Assembly (NCBI GenBank): GCA_011763485.2
Contig: JAANSK020244387.1
Span: 1-23,912 of the forward strand
Source: Isoetes engelmannii
Lineage: Eukaryota > Streptophyta > Lycopodiopsida > Isoetales > Isoetaceae
Direction of reading: 5' to 3'
DNA length: 23,912 bases
Shown piece by piece: positions 1 to 10,620 of this stretch (position 1 is its first letter; each line of letters starts with the position of its first letter). The position numbers were made by a program, and so were the translations under genes. Under the pieces are notes generated by a model. That model worked only from the letters and a program-made list of their open reading frames with translations. It was not told where the DNA came from and made no database searches.

Positions 1-425
1 CGCAATAATCTTATACACAGAAGACAGCAAGGAGATAGGCCTCCAATCATTAATGGTGGAAGGCTGCTTGATCTTAGAAATCAAGGAAATGCATTTCAAA
101 ATCTTATCCATTTGGGAGGAGCGCAACAACTCAAGGTATACCTGGTACATAGACTCTCCAGCCCACTCCCAATAGGTCTGGAAGAATTCCACGGGGATGC
201 CATCCAACCTAGGGCACTCATCCTTGGCCATGCACATGCATGCAACCGCTAGATCCTCCTTCGAAAGATCCTGCTCCAAACTGTCACGCTGGTGAGGCAA
301 GATAGATGGCTTCACAACTGCTAAAACAAGCTCATGCATCTCCTGCTCATACGGAAGAGCGTGCTGCGCAAAGAACTCTGAAAAATGTCCATGCACCATT
401 ACTACATAATTAAGTAATTTAATCT
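1..425 (-). mobile_element. LINE (L1-like) reverse transcriptase fragment
   Basis: Read on the minus strand, this stretch is open for about 140 codons, from the right end out through the left edge of the window. It carries the N-terminal part of a plant non-LTR reverse transcriptase: the block DGIPVEFFQTYWEW, then a spacer, then INDWRPISLLSSVYKIIA, which is the typical 'RPISL' RT motif. The protein would continue beyond the window, so only the start of the RT domain is seen. Nothing upstream (endonuclease) is present, so the copy is 5'-truncated or cut. I see no frameshift within it. The right boundary near 400-425 is estimated, because the coding frame stops in a TAATC-rich stretch. It looks like the same broad LINE type as the copies at 5474 and 17960, but covers a different part of the element. 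Confidence 0.85.
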
Positions 426-449
426 AATCTAAGCTAATCTAATCTAACT
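417..449. repeat. TAATC-type microsatellite
   Basis: A short run of TAATC/TAAGC pentamers, imperfect, about six units. It lies at the estimated 5' boundary of the LINE fragment and may mark the junction. Confidence 0.6.
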
Positions 450-730
450 GTAGGTATTATAGGTTATGAACCACAAACATTTATCATTTATACCATGGTC
501 ATTACCATATTTTTGTCAAGAAAAACCACATGAGATGTAGCATCATATAAATCTTATCATATTTAACCCCGGCCATGATAATAACTCAAGGTTGTATGCA
601 CTGTTACCATAGTCACCTAACTCTAAACTATAGAGAAATCAATCAAGCCACCATACAGTGAAATGTAGGAGCATTCAAACAAGCATGTAAACTACAAGCG
701 CGTTCAACATGCATCCTCCTCCATAGTATA

Positions 731-801
731 TACAATTTGATGCTGCTTTTTCGACCTTGATAGTGCATGTTGGAAAAACATATGGGCATGAGATACTAGG
801 T
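731..801. repeat. 70-bp dispersed direct repeat, copy 1
   Basis: Begins ACAATTTGATGCTGCTTTTT and ends with a stretch around GGGCATGAGATACTAG. A second, clearly similar copy lies at 961-1028, 230 bp downstream, with roughly 80 percent identity by eye. Confidence 0.7.
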
Positions 802-960
802 TTTGTTACTATCTGGAAACACAATGAATTCTCCTTCATGTGCGTTTGTTGCTGCATAGGTAGAAGGAGAAGCTGGTACATAAAAACCTTATGTATAGTG
901 GTTAGAATGATGAATTAAGGTGGGGTGGACATCCGTTGTCCGTTCTAATCAATAATACAA

Positions 961-1028
961 ACAATTTGATTGTGCTTTTTGAAATTGATAGTGCATGTTA
1001 GGAAAATGTATGGGCATGAGACACTAGA
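961..1028. repeat. 70-bp dispersed direct repeat, copy 2
   Basis: Second copy of the segment at 731-801, sharing blocks such as GATAGTGCATGTT and GGGCATGAGA. The two may be remnants of a segmental duplication or of a small unidentified element. Confidence 0.7.
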
Positions 1029-1397
1029 CAAAGCTACAACAACCTTACAATATTGACGTTATGAGGGATACTTGACATGGCACCAAGGTGTAAAACAATG
1101 GTTTGCTTGCACTAATTCAATGCTTCATCACAAATTTGTGTTGTAGCCATCTATATAGGGTGGCTAAATAGTCCTATGTGAAAAAGACATGGATAGTTTT
1201 AGCTGCATAGGCTTTTCTATGACAAACAAAAGTGCTAATAAGTCTATGTAACATAATTCACAATTACAAAAGACATGATGATTTGAGAGCCCTTAACATA
1301 CACAAGTATCTTGTTAACAGCTTTTGTCATGGGAAGATAACTTCTATGAGTTTCCTTGTCACGTTAATAACAAACTATATGTGGTCTACCATCAACA

Positions 1398-1730
1398 TGT
1401 TAAGATTCCATGGTCAGAATTTCAGTGTCAACTGGAATCGTGGAACCCTAACAACTATTTTTATCTTCATCAATGAGATGATGTAGCCGTTAGGGTTAGG
1501 TCGTTAGGAATATAGAATTAAAGCAAGGCACTATATAAGCCTATGATCATGAGGACACGATCATCAAGTTCCATTGTGTGATCCCTTGATCAATGATTGC
1601 AGGTCTTGTTCCTTCTGTTTTATCAAGCTAGGATTCTTTCCAGAATACCTAGCTCCTGTTGTATTGCTTTCATTCTGATCTTAATATATCCTCAGCAGAT
1701 TAAGATCATCATCTGTTCATAATCTCAATA
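1398..1730 (+). repeat. 5' LTR of the copia element
   Basis: 333 bp, starting TGTTAAGATTCC and ending TCTCAATA directly before the primer site. A TATA box (TATATAA) is at 1533-1539, in the position expected for the LTR promoter. The 3' end is TA rather than the usual CA; both copies and the target duplication agree on this boundary. Confidence 0.9.
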
Positions 1731-1744
1731 GGTTATGGGCCCAC
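1731..1744 (+). promoter_or_regulatory. Primer binding site, half-tRNA type
   Basis: GGTTATGGGCCCAC follows the LTR without a gap. It is not complementary to the 3' end of initiator tRNA-Met (which would give TGGTATCAGAG). It is complementary over 14 nt to the anticodon stem-loop of plant initiator tRNA-Met, which contains GTGGGCCCATAACC. This is the internal (half-molecule) priming known from Drosophila copia and some relatives. The tRNA comparison is from memory. Confidence 0.8.
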
Positions 1745-4700
1745 AATAAGCTCAGAATCACCTCAGCCGCCACTCTCAAATTCTTTTCTTTCCTTCTTCT
1801 TGAGCTTATTTTCTTGATTGATGGATTCATTTGCTCTCACACCTCAAACTGCGTTCCGGACAATCCCAAGGTTTAATGGGGAAAATTTCCAAATGTGGAA
1901 ATGGACAATGCGTATGACTCTGGAGGATCATGGCCTATGGGAGGTTGTAGATTCTTAGAATTCCAACAATACATAAGCCACATAAGCCTGCTCAACTGGA
2001 GGTTTGGTAGTAGATCTTTCATCTGATCCAGAGAAAGATAAGAAGGCCAAACTATGGATCTGCCATGGGTTGGATGATAATCCTGCAAGACTGGTCAAGG
2101 GTACTAAAATAGGGAGATCATGCGTCTTCTTGAGCATCATTATGCTTCAAAAAATGTTGTTCCTGACTTCTGGAACAGAGATCACAGAAGATGAAAAGGT
2201 CTGCTTGTTGTTGAATAGTTTGCCTAACACCTATGAGGGTCTTGTTGTGAATTTGCAAGGGAATATTAAAGATTATACCTTTGAAGAAGCACTGGATCAT
2301 GTTCAACAAGAGGCTCTAAGACAAGCTCACAAGGCACGTGCCTCCAAAGCTGAAACTGTTATGGTTGCAGACCTTACTAAGCAAATGGAATCTGCTATGA
2401 TGGCAGAATCAAATTCCAAGAAAGCACCTGCGCGCAGACCTCGTCCAGACCGCAACACCATCAAGTGTTACAGATGTGAGAAGCTTGGACACTATGCCAA
2501 GGAATGCCCTGCAGTAACACATGTGCGCCCAAGAAGAAACAATTCTGAAGAACAAGGGAATCTGGTAGAAGAGGATCAAAATTGCATGGTTGAAGATCTC
2601 CTGTCTGAAGATGAAACCCTTGACTATCTTTTCCATGTAAATGACTCTTTTTTATCTGACTCTTCTACCTGGTTTTTAGATTCAGGGGCCACCTCTGATA
2701 TGACACCGATCAAATCCAGTTTTCTCAAGCATTTTCCTCTGGAGTCCTCTCGAATTGTCAAGATGGGCAATCACTCTCAGCAACTAGGGGTTGCAACTAG
2801 AGTCATTGAAATTATTCTTCCTTCTGGGAAAAAAAGCTTATTCAGGATGTCCTTCATGTGCCTGGTCTGCATAAAAGTCTTCTCCTTGTAAGCTGAATCA
2901 TTGATGCTGATTTTAGTGTCCAATTCACCTCCAATGCATGTCATGTGAAGGATCCACACAACAAGCTTCTGTTTTTAGGCCAAAGATGTGGTAATCTTTA
3001 TCAAGTGCATGGTATCTCTCAACCCATTGAATCTGCAAATTTGGCCTTTACTCCTCCCAATACTAATTCTTTGTGGCACTATAGACTTGGCCATGTAGGC
3101 AAAAAGAAGTTCTATCAGTTAATCCAGCAAGGATCATTGCCATCTGTTTCTGCTTCCATCCTTCCCTGTAACATTTGTCTTGCTTGCAAAAGCACTCGTG
3201 CCTCCTTCCCACCCTCTCCCAACTTGGCAGCACAACGTCTTCAACTTGTCCATACCGACCTTTGTGCCCCAATTCGTCCCACCTATGTTGGTGGTTTTCA
3301 ATATTTCCTGTCTTTCTTGATGATCACAGTCGCCATCTCAGTGTGCATCTGCTCATAACTAAAGATCAAGCTTTCTCTCACTTTGTCAATTTTGTGTTGC
3401 AAGAAGAAAGGTTTATAGCAGCTGGTTACAGTTCGAAGTAATGGAGGAGGAAAGTTCAACTCAAGTGAATTCCATCAATTCTGTGCCTCTCATGGGATAA
3501 GGCATGAAATATCTTCTCCACATACACCTGAACAAAACGGAAGAGCTGAAAGGGTGAATCGAAGTCTCATTGACATGGCCAGATCCTTACTCATATCCAT
3601 GAATGTACCTGCTGCCTATTGTGGTGAAGCTATCTGTACAGCAATATATCTTCTTAACATGATGTCACACTCCAGCATTGGTGACCAAATTCCAGAGACC
3701 ATATGGACTGGTAGACCATCTTCACTCAAACATCTTTGTGCCTTTGGATGCAAAGCTTTTGCACACATCCCTGCTGCTAAGAGGACCAAACTCCAAGTCA
3801 AAGCCACTCCTTGCATGTTTTTGGGGTATTCCCTCACCCAACTCCTTGATCTTGATATAAAAAAACTTGTTTTGACACGCCATGCCACTTCAATGAATAT
3901 GAACCATGTTTTCCCATGGCCACTGATCCTGTTCATTCCTCTTTTGAGATCCTCTTACCCGAAGCATGTGTTCCTCATGCTCCCCATGTTCCCCAAGTAC
4001 CACCTGCATCTATTGAATCCATCCATAGCCTGCCTCCTCATATAGAACCTCCTTCCATCGATGAGCCATCCCTGCCTCCCAATAGTCCCATTGAATCTGC
4101 CCATCCCACTGCAAATGTTCATCCCAGACCTCAAAGGAATCGAAGGCCTTCTGCATGGGCCAATGATTACAGTTTTGATGTTTCTTATCAGCCTATTGAC
4201 CCACACACCTTTGCCTAAGCCATGAGTAGCCCACATCATGTTCAGTGGTACCAAGCAATGGAAGCAGAAATGAAGTTAATTCATGAGACAGGAACCTGGG
4301 TGCTGGTACCTCGTCCTACACATAAGGCAGTAGTGGGAAGCAGATGGGTGTACAAGATAAAGTATGACAGCTCTGGTCTCATCAACAGGTTCAAGGCACG
4401 TCTTGTGGCTCGTGGTTTCACCCAAGTAGAAGGCCTTGATTATGAAGAAACCTTTGCTCATGTCGCCAAGATGCCTTCTGTCCGCCTTGTGCGGTCTTTT
4501 GCAGTACTCAAATTCATGCACATCCACCAGATGGACGTAAGTAATGCCTTCCTTCATGGGGACCTGAAAGAAGAAGTGTTCATAGAGCAACTTGCAGGTG
4601 GTTTTATTGATCCATAAAATCCTGAGAAAGTTTGTATTCTTGAAAAGGCTTTGTACGGCCTAAAACAAGCATCAAGATCATGGTACTCTAAACTTGATTA

Positions 4701-5460
4701 CACTCTGATCACGCTGAAATTCCACCGCAGTCCATCTGATCCAAGTGTATATTACAAGCATGATCCAGATCTCATCATCATACTTGTATATGTTGACGAT
4801 TTGCTGCTAAACATTGCAGATCTAGCCAGTTTCTCTTAACTCAAATTGCAGCTTCATGGAGAATTTTGAATGAAGGACCTTGGGCCAGCATCATACTTTC
4901 TTGGGATGGAGTTACAGTATGATCAAACTGCATGAAAGCTTCATCTCAGCCATCACAAGTACATAGAAGACATGCTCCATCAATTTGCCATGCTGCATTG
5001 CAATCCTGTTTGCACTGCACTTGAAGACAATGTTTCACTCTCTGCTGATGATCTTGCCTGCTCCCCAAATCTTCACCATGTCCAAGACCAATACAGAGTC
5101 CTCCTTGGCCTTCTGAATTTTGCAGCCATATGCACCCATCCAGACCTCTCCCTTCCACTGTGCAAACTTAGTCAATTTAGCCATGATCCCAAACAAAGCC
5201 ATTGCGTCTCTCTCAAGCGTGTGCTCCGATATCTTGCTGGCACTAGCACGCATGGCATCCTCTATCAAGCAAATGGATCTTCTTCAATCACTGGTTTCTA
5301 TGATGCTGATTGGGCAGGGGACACAAATGACAGGAAATCCACATCAGGTTTTATCTTTACACTTGCAGGTGGAGTTGTTAGCTGGAGTAGTACAAAACAG
5401 AAATGTGTGGCACTATCCACCACAGAAGCTGAGTACGTTGCCTTGACACATGCCAGCAAA

Positions 5461-5473
5461 GAAGCCATCTGGT
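5461..5473 (+). repeat. Target-site duplication, left copy (nested LINE)
   Basis: GAAGCCATCTGGT, identical to 6445-6457. Three A residues on the left could extend it to 16 bp but cannot be told from the LINE poly(A). Confidence 0.92.
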
Positions 5474-6444
5474 GACGCAGGCTCGCTGGCGGCAGGCTGG
5501 GGTGCTCACTCTGGAGGATTGGTATTGGGATGGTCAGATTGCATCATGGGAAGCTTTTAGAGTGCGGTTTGGCTTGAAAGCCAATGACTAGACTATTTGG
5601 GAGCAGGTGGCCCGTTGTATTCCGCTGCACATACATGTATTGCTTCAGGGGGATATAGTGGTACGGGCTTGGAAGGTTCATCCCGATGTTGATGCTGCGT
5701 GCTTCGTACGATCTGCCTATCGTACGTTGGCCATCCATGATACTTTGCCTCCGTCTGATAAGTGGTCCCTGCAGCTTCCGGGCTCCCGTTGGCGCTTAGT
5801 CTGGATTTGGACATGGAGTACCCTCCCGCCCCCGAAGGTTAGGGTGCTCCTATGGCAGGTGGTCCATCGTTGTATCCGGGTAAATGTCCGGGTGAGCAGG
5901 TTTAGACCAGGGGTGAGCCCTCTGTGTCCTTGTTGTGGCCTTTTCCCAGAGACAGTGGAGCATTGTTTGGTCCTCTGCCCCCATGTACAGGCGGCTTGGG
6001 ACTGGGTTCAGGCTTGGCTTCAGGTTCGGATGACTAGCCAGCAACTGCTCCTGCATTTGTATCCAGGCGCTTGGTCCCTTCCAAAGAAGCAAGCCCTGCA
6101 CTTATGTGTGGCTTGGTTGATATGGCTGATCTGGAAACGCCGGCGACTGTGGATTTTTCAGGGAGTCCAGCAGCCTTCGGCCTCTTTAGTTCCCCGGCTG
6201 AGGTACAAGTTGTTTCAGAGCTTTCAGGTGTTCCCGGGGTTGGCAGAAAGGAAGTTTGCCATCTGGCGTGACTTCCTGGGGATAGTCAATGATGATGGAG
6301 GTTTTGTACAGTTGTAGTTGTCAGGATATTGGAGTGGTGGGGTATCGCGGCCTCTTTGGGGCAGCTCTTTTTCCTCCTCACTCACTTTGTACTAGTGCCA
6401 TTCTTTTAATATATTGAGATAAGTTCTTCAAAAAAAAAAAAAAA
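5474..6444 (+). mobile_element. 5'-truncated LINE nested in the copia RNase H region
   Basis: A 971-bp insertion bounded by a 13-bp target duplication and ending in a 15-A tail (6430-6444), the hallmarks of target-primed insertion by an L1-type LINE. It holds only the C-terminal end of the LINE polyprotein and a short 3' untranslated region. It lies in the same orientation as its host and must be younger than it. The 5' end matches the region around 19253-19420 of the other LINE copy, for example LTLEDWYWDGQIASW here against FTLEDWYWNAQLASW there, so both belong to one family. Confidence 0.95.
5475..6317 (+). pseudogene. LINE ORF2 C-terminal end with zf-RVT domain
   Basis: The frame runs from the insertion point to a stop at 6315-6317. 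An in-frame TAG at 5588-5590 separates a first 38-codon piece from the long open part (5607-6317, 236 codons). The C-terminal part carries the zinc-binding reverse-transcriptase domain (zf-RVT) found at the end of plant LINE ORF2: WSTLPPPKVRVLLWQVVHRC, then CPCCGLFPETVEHCLVLCP with its Cys/His pattern, and a tryptophan-rich tail. RT and endonuclease are absent because of 5' truncation, so it is a dead copy. Codon use is GC-richer than the surrounding copia sequence. Confidence 0.9.
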
Positions 6445-6457
6445 GAAGCCATCTGGT
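6445..6457 (+). repeat. Target-site duplication, right copy (nested LINE)
   Basis: GAAGCCATCTGGT, perfect copy of 5461-5473, directly after the poly(A) tail. Confidence 0.92.
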
Positions 6458-6757
6458 TACAAAGGTTTGGTGCTGAACTTGGTTTACCTGACACATGCAT
6501 TCTCGTTCACTCAGACAATCAAGGGGCCCTTGCAGTAGCAAAGGACCCAATCATGCACAAGCGCATGAAACACATCGATCTTCAGTACCATTTCATTCGA
6601 GATCTTGTGGACTCTGGCCAAATCATCCGGAAGTATTGCCCAACAGAAGACATGCCAGCAGACATGATGACAAAACCACTTGGACGTCCTAAATTTACTA
6701 AATTTGTTCAGCTTGTCAATTTAGTGAAGTTTTAAGTGGCGTACAATACTGCTGCCT

Positions 6758-6768
6758 CTGAGTGGGGG
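6758..6768 (+). promoter_or_regulatory. Polypurine tract of the copia element
   Basis: Purine-rich CTGAGTGGGGG lies immediately before the 3' LTR, where plus-strand DNA synthesis starts in this family. Confidence 0.7.
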
Positions 6769-7102
6769 TGTTAAGATTCCATGGTTCAGAATTTCAGAGC
6801 CAGCTAGAATCGTGGAACCCTAACAACTATTTTTATCTTTATCAATGAGACGTTGTAGCCGTCAGGGTTAGGTTGTTAGGAATCTAGAATTAAAGCAAGA
6901 CACTATATAAGTCTATGATCATGAGGACACGATCATCAAGTTCCATTGTGTGATCCCGTGATCAGTAATTGCAGTTTTTGTTCCTTCTGTTTTATCAAGC
7001 TAGGATTCTTTCCAGAATACCTAGCTCCTGTTGTATTGCTTCCATTCTGATCTTAATATATCTTAAGCAGAGTAAGATAATCATCTGTTCATAATTTCAA
7101 TA
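6769..7102 (+). repeat. 3' LTR of the copia element
   Basis: 334 bp, about 93 percent identical by eye to the 5' LTR, with the same TATATAA (6904-6910). It is followed by the CAACA target duplication at 7103-7107. Confidence 0.9.
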
Positions 7103-7107
7103 CAACA

Positions 7108-7966
7108 TGCATTTTTTCATATCATACAATAAAGATCCTTTCAACCCTCTCCAAGTTGAGAATAAATGAAGAAACATGTGAGCTATGTCGGTGATTTTTT
7201 GAATCCATAACCTAGTTTTAGGTAAAGAATATGTTTCTCCTTTTCAAATGGCACGCCTACTATATTGCATATGGCATTGGACTTTTATGGGCCTCTGGAC
7301 AAGCAAATGAGAACATAATTCAACAGTGTTGTTGAACATGTAAGAGCTATGCTTATGACAAATTGTTGTATGTTTCATTCATTCACCTCCATCTACCCCC
7401 TCCCCAACCCCCATATTTTTCCTCTTTCTTCACTCCCTCCCACCAAAAACCCACCCAATATTTTGCCCCAAGCCTGCCTCACTGCTAGTTCCCCCCCCCC
7501 CTTTTTTTAAAGGATAAAAAATAGACGTTATTTATTTTAAGAGAACAATACAAAGCCACACGGCAGGGGAGCACCTATCTACGAATATGAGATGAGAATA
7601 GCTATATGGCTCCATCTTGCACTATTCTTTTTTTCCAACCTAGAGTAGATTTAGATACGTGCGATATATTTCTACCTTTACTTCTTCACTTTCAAACACT
7701 AAGCCTAGCCTGAATTTTTTTTTCAAGTACCATATGAAGAAGCTGATTTGATGATATGTCCTCCTGAGCCTCATCGAAGATTAAGGCATTCCTATGCCCT
7801 AGCTATATGGAAGGCCTTCTTCTTCAGGGGGCACCATTTTCTAGGGGGGAAGATTCCCAACAACAATTCTATGGTTCCTAAAGCATTACCTAGCAACTTT
7901 TTGAATCAACTCATATTTACACAAGAACTTTGATATCTTGAAGTATTTTTTCAGCAAAAGAAACCG
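7108..7966. other. Intergenic stretch before the PPR gene
   Basis: AT-rich DNA with a C12 tract near 7490-7501 followed by a T tract, and pyrimidine-rich CCACC/CCCTCC stretches at 7385-7470. The 61-codon open frame at 7748-7933 has no recognisable motif. The right end presumably contains the promoter and 5' leader of the PPR gene, but I cannot point to a TATA box. Confidence 0.5.
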
Positions 7967-10168
7967 ATGTCATGTGGGTATAGTCGTCGCATCCTTCCGG
8001 CACGCATACATTCGTCTACCAGGTAAGAACGGCAACACTATATAGTGCGAATGATTTAATTCGCCCATCGGATCTTCTAATTCGATATCATCAGGCATTT
8101 GAGCCAATTAGCAGGTTTAAACGAGGCAATTTTCTGCGCAGAGACAAAACAGCATAAGCAAGGGGTTCCCATATCCAGAGACCTTGCTCACTGCATGGTG
8201 TTCGAGTGTGAAAAATCAGGCGAGTTGTGTCTGGGCAGAAGGGTGCAGTTCTTAATGCAATACAGTGGTCTGGACACCATTTCCTCTTTGGTTAACCATC
8301 TCATTCGTTTGTTTGCATCCTCTGGAAGTCTGATTGAAGGAAACCAAACATTTGCCAGGGTTTCAAAGCCAGATAAATATACATGGAATGCCATCATCAA
8401 AGGTCATGCCAATCTGGGTAAAGCTGAGTTGGCTCTTGTATTATATGGTAAAATGCAGCTACAAGATACAAAGATAGATAAATTTACATACTTGGCCCTT
8501 ATGAAAGCAATTGTTAGAATAGTTGCCATAGAATATTGTGCTTTTATCCATGACTGCATCTTGGGAACTGAGCTCCTATTTGATTCCATTGTTGGAAACA
8601 CCCTGCTGGACATGTATGCCAAATGTGGAAGATTGGAGGAGGCACAGAATGTCTTCAACATGCTTCGAAATCGGAATACGGTATCATGGAACGCAATGAT
8701 AAATGGATATGTCCAACATGGAAATGGCTGCCTAGCCTTGCAATGCTTCAAATCCATGCAGATGGATGACACAAATCCAGACAAAGTCACATTTTTGCTT
8801 ATTCTGAAAGCATGCAGCATTCTTGGTTGTTTACATCACGGGATGCTCATGCACGAGCACATTATGGAGAATGGAATTGAATCAGATGTTGTTATGGGGA
8901 GTACCCTCCTTGATATGTATATAAAGTGTGGGAACTTGGATGCAGCATGTAAAATGTTTGAAAGATTGCCAAACAAAAATGTGGTGTCATGGAATGGAAT
9001 GCTGACTGGGTATGCAACTTATAATGAAGGGCATCTTGCTCTAGAATGCTTTAAGGATCTGCAGCGCGAGGGACTGATCCCAGACAGGGTAACATTTTTG
9101 GCGATTTTAAAAGCATGTAGTGGTGTTAATGCTTTAGAGCATGGCAGGCATGCCCATGAGTGTATTATAGAGAAGGGTCTCCATTCTGAAGTTGTTGCAA
9201 GCGCCCTTGTTGATATGTATGCCAAATGTTGCAGCTTGGATGAGGCATGCAAAGTATTTGATAGACTTCCTAACAGAGATGTGGTGTCCTGGGGTGCAAT
9301 GATCGAAGGATGTGCTCAAAATGGTGAGGGCGAGCTTGCCCTAACCTCTTTTGACAACATGCAAAGTGATGACATAAAACCCAGCAAAGTGACATTTCTC
9401 AGCATCCTGAAAGGATGTGCCAGCATAGGAGCTATACAACAGGGAAGGCACATGCATGGGCAGATTATTGAGAATCAGTTACAGTTCGACCTCGTTGTTA
9501 GCAGTGCCCTTGTCGATATGTATGTCAAATGTGGGAACTTGGAGGAGGCAGGAAGGGTCTTTGATGTGCTGCCAAGGCGGAACATAGTATCATGGGGGGC
9601 AATGATTTCAGGATATGCACAGCTTGGAAAGGCAGAATTGGCTATGTCTTTTTTCGAAGAGATGCGAATCTGTGGAATTCAACCAAATGATATAACATTC
9701 AGCAGTATCCTGACTTCGTTTAGTCATGTGGGTCTGGTGGAAGAGGCCCTCTGGTATATCAGTGCTACCAGAGAGCTTGGGATAAAGCCTAATATATATC
9801 ATGTTACTTGCATGGTAGATCTTCTGGGGCGCGCAGGATACTTGATTGATGCAGAAGATTTTTTGAAATTTACCATGCAAGCTGATGCTTGTGCATGGAT
9901 GACTCTGCTTAATGCTTGCAAAATGCATTACAATGTGGAGATAGCAGGACGATGCTTTAATGCAATTGTCCAGTTAGATCCGTCGTATTCTCCAGCATAC
10001 GTGACAATGTCAAACATTTGTGCTGGTCCAGAGTTTTACAATGTGGAGTTGCAGCAAAGAAGTAGATCTCCATGGAAGAAACATGGAAGTATAGAAAGTA
10101 ACAAGGAATTGTATGAATTTGTTAATGGGCATCAAAGTCATTTAAAGTCTGTTGTGAATGCTTACTAA
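7967..10168 (+). CDS. PLS-class pentatricopeptide repeat protein with E-like tail, two exons
   Basis: Predicted exons 7967-8022 and 8095-10168, giving 709 residues. The long frame has no ATG before 8195, which would cut off the first repeats; the upstream ATG at 7967, a strong AG|GTAAGA donor and a TCATCAG acceptor restore an in-frame start, and the unspliced reading hits TAA at once. The N-terminus (MSCGYSRRILPARIHSSTR) is Arg/Ser-rich without acidic residues, like a mitochondrial or plastid presequence. From about residue 110 come repeated P, L and S motifs, e.g. NTVSWNAMINGYVQHGNG, DKVTFLLILKACS, VVSWGAMIEGCAQNGEG. From residue 616 an E-type region follows (AWMTLLNACKMHYNVEIAG), then a degenerate E+-like tail ending ELYEFVNGHQSHLKSVVNAY. 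There is no DYW deaminase domain. Family members bind organelle RNA for editing, splicing or stability; the target here is unknown. The 72-bp intron is an inference. Confidence 0.85.
8023..8094 (+). other. Predicted 72-bp intron of the PPR gene
   Basis: GTAAGAAC at the 5' end, a CTAAT branch-like site near 8076-8081, and TCATCAG at the 3' end. Splicing joins AG to G (an Arg codon) and keeps the frame. Confidence 0.7.
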
Positions 10169-10361
10169 TTTGAAGGATAAGAATATCATATCATATAAGA
10201 ATGTGGTTTTAGAACAAAACCTTTGCACACTACATAAACTGGATCTCTCCTCAAGAACATACATATATAATGAATCTTGAAACACTTGACCTGATCTTTA
10301 TTCAGATAAGTAGACTGCAATAAGACCTGATTTTAATCCAACTAAGTGTTACTGAAAGGAG

Positions 10362-10620
10362 GTTCTACATCTTTTGATCTAGGCGTTACTACCTCGAGTT
10401 TCATATGAAGCCAAGATTCTTTGGGTTTAAAAATGGTCGGCTGGTACTATTAAATTGTATAGAATGCAAAATACCATTCAGTTTTACATTTCTGATCCTG
10501 ATCTAGATCTAGACGTATTAACTCGAGTTTCATATGAACAGCTCAAGATTCCTTAGGTTTGAAATTGGTTATAAGATTGTTTAGCGTGCAGATTAATTTA
10601 GATTTATGCAGATAGATTGG
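10362..10620. repeat. About 130-bp tandem duplication between PPR and peroxidase genes
   Basis: Two diverged copies, roughly 10362-10490 and 10482-10620, share CTCGAGTTTCATATGAA (near 10393 and 10523) and an AAGATTC/GGTTT block after it. The rest of 10169-10996 is AT-rich with no gene seen; its right end should hold the peroxidase promoter and leader. Confidence 0.65.

Larger units (their letters stand above)
450..1392. other. AT-rich intergenic stretch, no gene seen
   Basis: No convincing coding region. The short open frames here lack family motifs and splice context. The only structure I find is a 70-bp segment present twice (listed separately). Confidence 0.6.
1821..6735 (+). pseudogene. 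Decayed copia gag-pol region
   Basis: Recognisable parts in order: a Gag start near 1821; a CCHC zinc knuckle (CYRCEKLGHYAKECP) at 2466-2510; the aspartic protease active site DSGA from 2679; the pre-integrase block (LWHYRLGHVG) near 3073 with CNICLACK near 3170; integrase core with the EQNGRAER stretch near 3535; reverse transcriptase from about 4230, with KARLVARGFTQ near 4400 and the catalytic YVDD at 4789-4800; RNase H with DADWAGD near 5300 and STTEAEY near 5420. The last RNase H part (HSDNQGALAVAKDP, near 6510) lies beyond the nested LINE. The reading frame is broken about ten times, so this is a fossil. Confidence 0.9.
1398..7102 (+). mobile_element. Ty1/copia LTR retrotransposon, old and broken, with a nested LINE
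   Basis: A complete-length copia-type fossil: two LTRs, primer binding site, decayed gag-pol, purine-rich tract and a 5-bp target duplication CAACA (1393-1397 and 7103-7107). The order protease, integrase, reverse transcriptase, RNase H identifies Ty1/copia rather than Ty3/gypsy. The coding region is broken, with roughly ten disruptions, and a 971-bp LINE has inserted into the RNase H part. Without that LINE the element is about 4.7 kb, normal for a plant copia element. The two LTRs differ by about 7 percent by eye, which means an age of a few million years at angiosperm rates and more if this lineage evolves slowly. It no longer looks able to make its own proteins. Confidence 0.93.

Noticed and set aside
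1232-1486. 84-codon open frame before and across the copia 5' LTR
   Set aside because: It runs from flanking DNA into the LTR across the insertion point, so it is a chance frame.
7748-7933. 61-codon open frame upstream of the PPR gene
   Set aside because: No motif, no splice link to the PPR frame and composition like the surrounding intergenic DNA.
8099-8101. TTG as start of the PPR protein
   Set aside because: Nuclear plant genes rarely start at TTG. The frame continues upstream to an acceptor-like site, and a spliced ATG start at 7967 explains it better.
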